9,927 nucleotides of DNA from Campylobacteraceae bacterium (lineage in GTDB: Bacteria > Campylobacterota > Campylobacteria > Campylobacterales > Sulfurovaceae), in contig JALSQJ010000156.1 of assembly GCA_026985495.1 (NCBI GenBank), forward strand, positions 1-9,927, read 5' to 3'. A program made the position numbers and the translations under genes. The notes below the pieces were generated by a model. That model did no database searches and was not told the DNA's origin. It saw only the letters and a program-made list of their open reading frames with translations. Below, piece after piece: positions 5,441-9,927 of this stretch (its first letter is position 1; each line of letters begins with the position of its first letter).

Positions 5441-6543
5441 CATACATTGTTCCTTGTTCGTGCTAACTCATGAAGCTCTATTGCCTCTTCCTCTTCAATT
5501 TTACAACGCATACAAATCTGCTCTCCACCATGATAAGTAAAATAGTTTCCACACTCATTACACCGTTTAAGATCAAAGGTTGCTAAAACTCTTTGGCTTG
5601 GTTCAAAAAACTCTTTAATCTCAAAACCTGGTTGTAATTGAATTGCATTTGGTTCACAAACATCATGACAGAGATGACACTTAACACAGAGCATTGCATC
5701 AAAGTTAATAAGTGAAAACTTACTATCTGAACTCAATGCACCAGTAGGACAAATTCTGTAACAGATTTGACAATTTGTACAACTCTCATCAACAAATTTT
5801 TGAGAGGTAAAGTTAATATCTTCAGTTGCTAACACCTCATAACTCTCTGGCTTGTCTAAGCGTTTAAGCACAGAAAAGAGAAGTTTTCTTTTATCTGGAA
5901 TAACTCTATTTTTAATTTTTGAAATATCGCTCAACTCAATCCCAAAAGCTTTAAGTTCATCAGCATCTACAGCCTCTTCAAAAGCTTGTTTGCTCTTAAT
6001 TGCACCCTTTAAAGAGAATAGTGAACGCCGACTTGCAACCTTTACCTCCTCTTCTCTTTTTTCTATCTCACTGTTTCTATTTTTAATCAAAATCTCTTTG
6101 TCAGAAAAAGTTGACATCACAAAGTTGGCCTCTTCAATATTGAGTCGTAGTTGCTCTTGAAGTTTTGGACTCTCTCCTCCACAACTACATGCATCTACAT
6201 CTATAGCAACTGGATTATCTGAAGCAATAGCCATGGCAATAAGGTGTTCAACGCTTAAAACAGAGAGACAAGAGTATAGATCTTTTTGACATACAAGTTC
6301 ACTACTCTCCTCTTCTAAAAATTTAAAGAAGAACTCTACTGATGAGAAACCAGAAAGTGAAAAAGATTCAGTAGGACATACACCTACACACCCCCCACAT
6401 GTAGTACAAGCCGATGGTGTAAAAGCAGGAATATTATCTACTATCTCTATGGTATTGACAGGACAGATATCGACACATTTGGTACACTCTGAAAATTTAC
6501 TAGTTGCTCTAACACAGGTTGAGACATCAAAAAGTAAATTCAT
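5440..6543 (-). CDS. soluble multi-cluster [4Fe-4S] protein with zinc-ribbon-like C-terminus
   Basis: A 367-residue cytoplasmic protein with no signal or membrane helix. It has two ferredoxin pairs. The first: Cys20-x2-Cys23-x3-Cys27-Pro, with Cys10 apparently standing in for the missing first cysteine, and Cys46, 49, 52, 56-Pro. The second: Cys255, 258, 261, 265-Pro and Cys286, 289, 292, 296. Between them are Cys85, Cys92 and a CSC at 119-121 in an otherwise helical and charged linker (about 150-220). The end carries a CxxC...CxxC motif (328/331 and 344/347), like a zinc ribbon or rubredoxin knuckle. Four [4Fe-4S] clusters are expected. It starts one base after torD ends. By analogy with NapF-type proteins it may help load or reduce clusters of the molybdoenzyme in the cytoplasm, or move electrons; the electron-transfer subunit of the enzyme itself would be expected to look different and be next to it. 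Confidence 0.85.
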   Translation of the reverse strand: MNLLFDVSTCVRATSKFSECTKCVDICPVNTIEIVDNIPAFTPSACTTCGGCVGVCPTESFSLSGFSSVEFFFKFLEEESSELVCQKDLYSCLSVLSVEHLIAMAIASDNPVAIDVDACSCGGESPKLQEQLRLNIEEANFVMSTFSDKEILIKNRNSEIEKREEEVKVASRRSLFSLKGAIKSKQAFEEAVDADELKAFGIELSDISKIKNRVIPDKRKLLFSVLKRLDKPESYEVLATEDINFTSQKFVDESCTNCQICYRICPTGALSSDSKFSLINFDAMLCVKCHLCHDVCEPNAIQLQPGFEIKEFFEPSQRVLATFDLKRCNECGNYFTYHGGEQICMRCKIEEEEAIELHELARTRNNV

Positions 6544-6544
6544 C

Positions 6545-7192
6545 TTAAATACTCTCCACCAATGGCATTCCTAGTTGCTCATTGACATACTCATAGTCAC
6601 TCAACATAAACTCTAATGCCAACTCAGCACCATCATGATAGAGTGGTGTTCTTGACTCTTTTTTCATATTAATCAGATACATAGGAGCCCAATTTAGAAG
6701 ATGGTCTTTTAGAAAACCTCTTTGAATAAGTAAAAACTCATGAAGTGCATCATTATCATTATTCTCAAATGCTTTTTTCATAGAATCACAAAGCATATAC
6801 ATAAACTCTAACTCAATCCCAATATGGTCAGGGCTTACAACTCTACCCTTTTCTAAATTGACATCAAAGTTTAAACTATCATAAATTGCTACTACAGGAT
6901 TATCTCCTGCACTCTCAACCATTTGGTCATCACGTGTGTAGAAGGTCTCATACGGAACAAGATGAAGCAGTGAGAGATTAGTAAAATCAACATCTAAGTA
7001 CCTCTCTTTTAAAATGGTTACATTAAACTCTTTTCGTTTTTTCCAATTTTTATAGTTTGGGAAAAGCTCTAATATCTCTCTGTTTGATTCAATTGACTTT
7101 AGAAACTCTTCATCTACCTCTGTTATCATCAATCGTGAAATCAATGCATATAGGGCAGTTCTATTCTCTATATCTTCTAACGTTATATTCAT
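6545..7192 (-). CDS. TorD/DmsD-family molybdoenzyme chaperone
   Basis: A 215-residue, all-helical cytoplasmic protein, normal in length for the TorD family. Its family marks are PYETFY (80-85, the PxExxY-like element), PDHIGIELEFM (121-131, the central PDHxxxELxFM motif) and QRGFLKDHLLNWAP (157-170, the FLxxHLxxW motif). Family members bind the Tat signal or body of a DMSO-reductase-family apoenzyme and guard it until the molybdenum cofactor is inserted. Its partner is very probably the molybdoenzyme encoded just upstream on the same strand. The ATG is preceded by only a weak Shine-Dalgarno (AGTGAG). It begins a tightly spaced run of genes and is separated from the enzyme gene by a hairpin and its own apparent promoter. 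Confidence 0.9.
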   Translation of the reverse strand: MNITLEDIENRTALYALISRLMITEVDEEFLKSIESNREILELFPNYKNWKKRKEFNVTILKERYLDVDFTNLSLLHLVPYETFYTRDDQMVESAGDNPVVAIYDSLNFDVNLEKGRVVSPDHIGIELEFMYMLCDSMKKAFENNDNDALHEFLLIQRGFLKDHLLNWAPMYLINMKKESRTPLYHDGAELALEFMLSDYEYVNEQLGMPLVESI

Positions 7193-7220
7193 ACTTTACT
7201 CACTATGTTTTTAATGGCAC

Positions 7221-7229
7221 ATCATACCA
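7221..7229 (-). promoter_or_regulatory. extended -10 promoter for the chaperone/Fe-S operon
   Basis: The minus strand reads TGGTATGAT, an extended -10 (TGn plus TATGAT) ending about 28 bases before the chaperone ATG. No good -35 is seen at the usual spacing. Just upstream is one arm (ATTGTGAAA) of an inverted repeat, in a place where a bound protein could activate or block polymerase. Confidence 0.5.
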
Positions 7230-7230
7230 C

Positions 7231-7270
7231 TTTCACAATAAATTTACCTAATAAAAAATTGATTGTGAAA
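7231..7270. promoter_or_regulatory. 9-bp inverted repeat, possible operator
   Basis: TTTCACAAT (7231-7239) and ATTGTGAAA (7262-7270) are perfect inverted copies separated by 22 bases, so equivalent positions are about 31 bp apart, near three helical turns. The inner arm abuts the extended -10 of the chaperone operon. The TCACA...TGTGA order is the reverse of a classic CRP-type site. It may be two regulator half-sites; the adjacent OmpR-type regulator is only one candidate. Confidence 0.4.
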
Positions 7271-7275
7271 ATAGT

Positions 7276-7317
7276 AAAAAAATTAGAGTATTCATGAGGT
7301 AGAGTACCTCATGAATA
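7276..7317 (-). terminator. hairpin terminator after the molybdoenzyme gene
   Basis: A perfect 13-bp inverted repeat, TATTCATGAGGTA (7289-7301) and TACCTCATGAATA (7305-7317) around a three-base loop, begins seven bases after the stop codon. On the minus strand it is followed by CTCTAA and then seven T's (7276-7282). The T-run is six bases from the stem, so termination may be partial, allowing some read-through into the chaperone operon. The stem is strong but only moderately GC-rich. Confidence 0.6.
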
Positions 7318-7323
7318 GAAAAA

Positions 7324-9927
7324 TTACTCAGTAATATTTACCGAATAACCTTTGAAAGAGATTTTTGGACCTGTACGTGGCATATGTAATGGTCTTCTCA
7401 ACTTATCACCTGCTTGAAGAGGTCGAGTTAATTTATCTCGCCACTCTTTATGAACCTTAAAGTTATTTTCATAGTTAACATAGATATCACCAATAGTATC
7501 ATCTTTTCCAGCATGTTCTATAATAACTTTTTGATGCCAACCATGGTTACCAGCAATTGGGTCAGAGTGTGTAGCCATAACAGCATTTTGCCATGCACCA
7601 CTAAGACCGTCCCACCAGATATTATCAAGGTCTTTATTGTACTCTTTAAACTGCCATGTATCTCTACGAGCTAACATCGCTTTATCTATACCCTCTTTTG
7701 GTTTAAGTGTTCCAATTTTACCATCCATTGTCATGTCGTAAAGTGGTGCACCTAATCCCATTACACCTAATTGGTGAGAGAATCCAGGAATATCAACAGC
7801 ATTTTTAAGCTTCCATCGACCAGCATGGTGTGAGTTTGCAACAACACCTGGCATAGTTCCTTCAGTTGGAACAGCCATTGCAATGTAGTAACCCGACTCA
7901 ATATTAGAGAGTGTATCTACAATAGTTACTTTAATAGCATCACCCTGTTTAATATTTAGACGCTTCGCATCATCAACATTAATCCATACAGGATTATGGT
8001 TTTGTGAAATCTCCATTAAATGTTTAGAGTTAACTGAACGTGTATGAATATTATACGGTAATCTGTAAATATTATTCATCGCAAACTCATTCTCTTTCTC
8101 CATAAAATCATGGTGAACTTGACTTACTAAGTGAATCATCTTCTTTCTATCTTCTTTAGTAGTTGGATAGATTGGCACAGCGTACTCTGGCCATTTCCAC
8201 TCAGCAAACCACTCAGAGAAAAACTCTAATTTTTTACTTAATGTATGGAACCCTTGATGTATCTCACCATCAATCTCAATACCAATTGCATGTTTCTCAC
8301 CATGGTGTCCCTCTACCATAAGTGTTCCAAACTCATCTTTTTCTATCTCATCAACAGAGTACTCATGTCCATGAGCAATATACTTATCACCCTCTTTTCG
8401 TAATGGTCTCTCTTGAGGTCTATATATATTGTCCTCTTCAAGCCATGTTCCCATATCTCTCATAAGCTCATAGTTAGGGAACTCAGATTTAGGATACTTC
8501 TTCTTAGCTGTTGCTTTAAGGTTTGGTAGATTATCAAACGCTGCTTGATACCACTCTGCAATGCTTACAGCTCTACTTGGGTCTTTTTTAGAAGCCCAAT
8601 ATTTACGAACACCAAGGCTACCATCTGGGTCAACATAGTCGGTCATAAGGTTTGCCCAGAACTCTACCTCTTCCCAAATCTCACCAAGACCAGCTGCCAT
8701 GTGTGCCTCTAGTGTACCACGAGATGGGTGCTTAGGTTTCCACCCAAGTTTCTCAAGTGCAACTCTTAGGGCTGGTTGTCTAAAGCTTAACCATCTACTT
8801 GGTTGTGTCGCTTCAGAGTGTTGATCATGACGCTCACCAGCAAGTCCAACTGGAAGAACATAGTCACAGAACCAGTTTGTCTCTGACCATGTTGGAGAGA
8901 GGTTAAAACTCAACTCTACTTTATCTTCTCTCTTAAGTGCTTCAATCCATCTAAATCCATCTGGGTTAATCCAAACTGGATTATACATTCTAGGCACATA
9001 AACTGCTAATTTTTCTGGAACATTCAGACCTTTTTTATTCCACTTCTCTCTCCACTCATCATCTAAAAGCATATGAGGAAGAATATGACTCATCTCATAA
9101 GTACTTAATGGATACTCTGGTGGCCATGCCAACTCATTCCATGCATCAACTTTTTTAGGATTTTCACCTGAAGTTGTTGCTGCTTCACCACGACCATTTA
9201 CAGAGATAACATGCCAGTGGTGTAGTCCCATACCACCTTTATCACCTGCCATTGAACCACGAAGAACTAATGGTAAGAATCCTGCACGAGCATTCATCCA
9301 ACCCCCACGGTGTCCAATAGTTCCAGCTCTCCAAATATAGGTTGCAACTCTTGCACCTGCATCAATAAACATATCGTAAAGCTCTTCAACAATTCGAGCC
9401 TCTATTCTACACTCTTTTACAACAAAATCAAGTGTATAAGGTGTGTACATTTCAGAAATCATCTTAATGAAATCTTCATAACTATCACCTTGTGGTACAG
9501 CTTTAATATATTTTTTCTCAACAAGAAGAGCTAGATACTCTCTATTTTTCATAAGTCTATCCCAGTTGACCCAATTTTTTACAAAATTGTGATTAACTAA
9601 GTCATTACCGTTAATATCTTTCTCATTTAGAATACGATTTGCAAGGTAGAGATATAGAGCTGCCTCTGTACCTGGCCAACATGGAACCCAAAGGTCTGCC
9701 ATACCTGCAGAGTTAGATAAACGAGGGTCCATAACAACAAGTTTTGCACCTTTTTTACGAGCCTCAGCAATTCTCCCTGCTGCTTGTTGGAAGTAGTGAC
9801 CAGCATCAGCAGCGTGAGATGATTGTAAGAAAATCAACTTGGCATTTGACCAATCTGGTGAGTTTCTATCATCATTTGTCCACTGAATTGTACCCTCTCT
9901 AGCACCTGCTGAACAGATGTTTGTATG
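7324..9927 (-). CDS. molybdopterin oxidoreductase catalytic subunit, DMSO reductase superfamily (5' end outside window)
   Basis: The frame is open to the right edge and gives 867 residues without a start; the N-terminal part, which normally carries a Tat signal and a [4Fe-4S] motif, lies outside. The visible part begins HTNICSAGAREG, where the Cys (codon TGT, 9913-9915) aligns with the molybdenum ligand of Cys-ligated members such as PsrA/PhsA, NapA and formate dehydrogenases. Then come the cofactor-binding segments AKLIFLQSSHAADAGHYF and GAKLVVMDPRLSNSAGMADLWVP, the mid-protein CDYVLPVGLAGERHDQHSE with QPSRWLSFRQP, and the C-terminal dinucleotide-binding domain around NPVWINVDDAKRLNI and VANSHHAGRWKL. 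It is Trp-rich and probably exported. The substrate is not identifiable; I see a general resemblance to the PsrA/SoeA-like side of the family, without proof. Iron-sulfur and membrane-anchor subunits are not in the window and may be upstream. A downstream hairpin and a TorD chaperone gene follow. Confidence 0.92.
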   Translation of the reverse strand, partial: HTNICSAGAREGTIQWTNDDRNSPDWSNAKLIFLQSSHAADAGHYFQQAAGRIAEARKKGAKLVVMDPRLSNSAGMADLWVPCWPGTEAALYLYLANRILNEKDINGNDLVNHNFVKNWVNWDRLMKNREYLALLVEKKYIKAVPQGDSYEDFIKMISEMYTPYTLDFVVKECRIEARIVEELYDMFIDAGARVATYIWRAGTIGHRGGWMNARAGFLPLVLRGSMAGDKGGMGLHHWHVISVNGRGEAATTSGENPKKVDAWNELAWPPEYPLSTYEMSHILPHMLLDDEWREKWNKKGLNVPEKLAVYVPRMYNPVWINPDGFRWIEALKREDKVELSFNLSPTWSETNWFCDYVLPVGLAGERHDQHSEATQPSRWLSFRQPALRVALEKLGWKPKHPSRGTLEAHMAAGLGEIWEEVEFWANLMTDYVDPDGSLGVRKYWASKKDPSRAVSIAEWYQAAFDNLPNLKATAKKKYPKSEFPNYELMRDMGTWLEEDNIYRPQERPLRKEGDKYIAHGHEYSVDEIEKDEFGTLMVEGHHGEKHAIGIEIDGEIHQGFHTLSKKLEFFSEWFAEWKWPEYAVPIYPTTKEDRKKMIHLVSQVHHDFMEKENEFAMNNIYRLPYNIHTRSVNSKHLMEISQNHNPVWINVDDAKRLNIKQGDAIKVTIVDTLSNIESGYYIAMAVPTEGTMPGVVANSHHAGRWKLKNAVDIPGFSHQLGVMGLGAPLYDMTMDGKIGTLKPKEGIDKAMLARRDTWQFKEYNKDLDNIWWDGLSGAWQNAVMATHSDPIAGNHGWHQKVIIEHAGKDDTIGDIYVNYENNFKVHKEWRDKLTRPLQAGDKLRRPLHMPRTGPKISFKGYSVNITE

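Noticed and set aside
5852..6160. Plus-strand open frame of about 100 codons
   Set aside because: It lies antisense within the well-supported Fe-S protein gene and has low-complexity Ser/Leu composition typical of a complementary-strand shadow.
9913..9915. Selenocysteine at the predicted molybdenum ligand
   Set aside because: The codon is TGT (Cys), not TGA.
1..9927. tRNA, rRNA, CRISPR array or insertion sequence
   Set aside because: No cloverleaf-like sequence, rRNA motif, spaced direct repeat array or transposase gene could be seen on either strand.

Overview
The window is AT-rich, tightly packed bacterial DNA. It most resembles a Campylobacterota (epsilonproteobacterial) respirer of the Sulfurimonas/Sulfurovum/Arcobacter type. 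This rests on the AT-rich codon use, extended -10 promoters without a clear -35, a Cache-type periplasmic sensor, and a molybdoenzyme with a TorD-family chaperone and multi-cluster Fe-S protein. The assignment is from general appearance only; no marker gene is present.

Layout. Positions 1-87 hold the C-terminal end of an unidentified membrane protein (+), with an ATGA overlap into a small lipoprotein gene (84-740, +). This converges on a second, unrelated lipoprotein gene (743-1201, -), whose leader carries a short REP-like palindrome (1224-1241). Everything further right is on the minus strand. In the direction of transcription, from the right edge leftwards, it runs: (i) a 5'-truncated DMSO-reductase-superfamily molybdopterin oxidoreductase (7324-9927) ending in a hairpin terminator; (ii) a promoter region with a 9-bp inverted repeat; (iii) a probable operon of a TorD-family chaperone (6545-7192), a soluble four-cluster Fe-S protein with a zinc-ribbon-like tail (5440-6543), a degenerate shikimate-dehydrogenase-N-domain-like protein (4932-5396) and an unrecognised helical protein (4458-4922) that appears to have lost its last ~40 residues to a frameshift; (iv) a second transcription unit with three overlapping genes: a kinase-less membrane-anchored Cache-like sensor (3107-4213), an OmpR-type response regulator (2451-3110) and a membrane histidine kinase (1298-2461).

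How it may work together (inference). The molybdoenzyme is probably exported and respiratory. TorD holds the apo-enzyme until cofactor insertion. The Fe-S protein and the two small unknowns look like dedicated assembly or electron-handling accessories, because all are predicted soluble and sit in one tightly spaced unit. The three-gene sensor system next door resembles arrangements in which a periplasmic accessory sensor signals through a separate kinase (compare TorT/TorS/TorR and AioX/AioS/AioR), and could control the enzyme cluster. The substrate cannot be read from this window. The most interesting points are the catalytically dead AroE-like protein inside a molybdoenzyme maturation operon, the frameshifted neighbour, and the kinase-less sensor.
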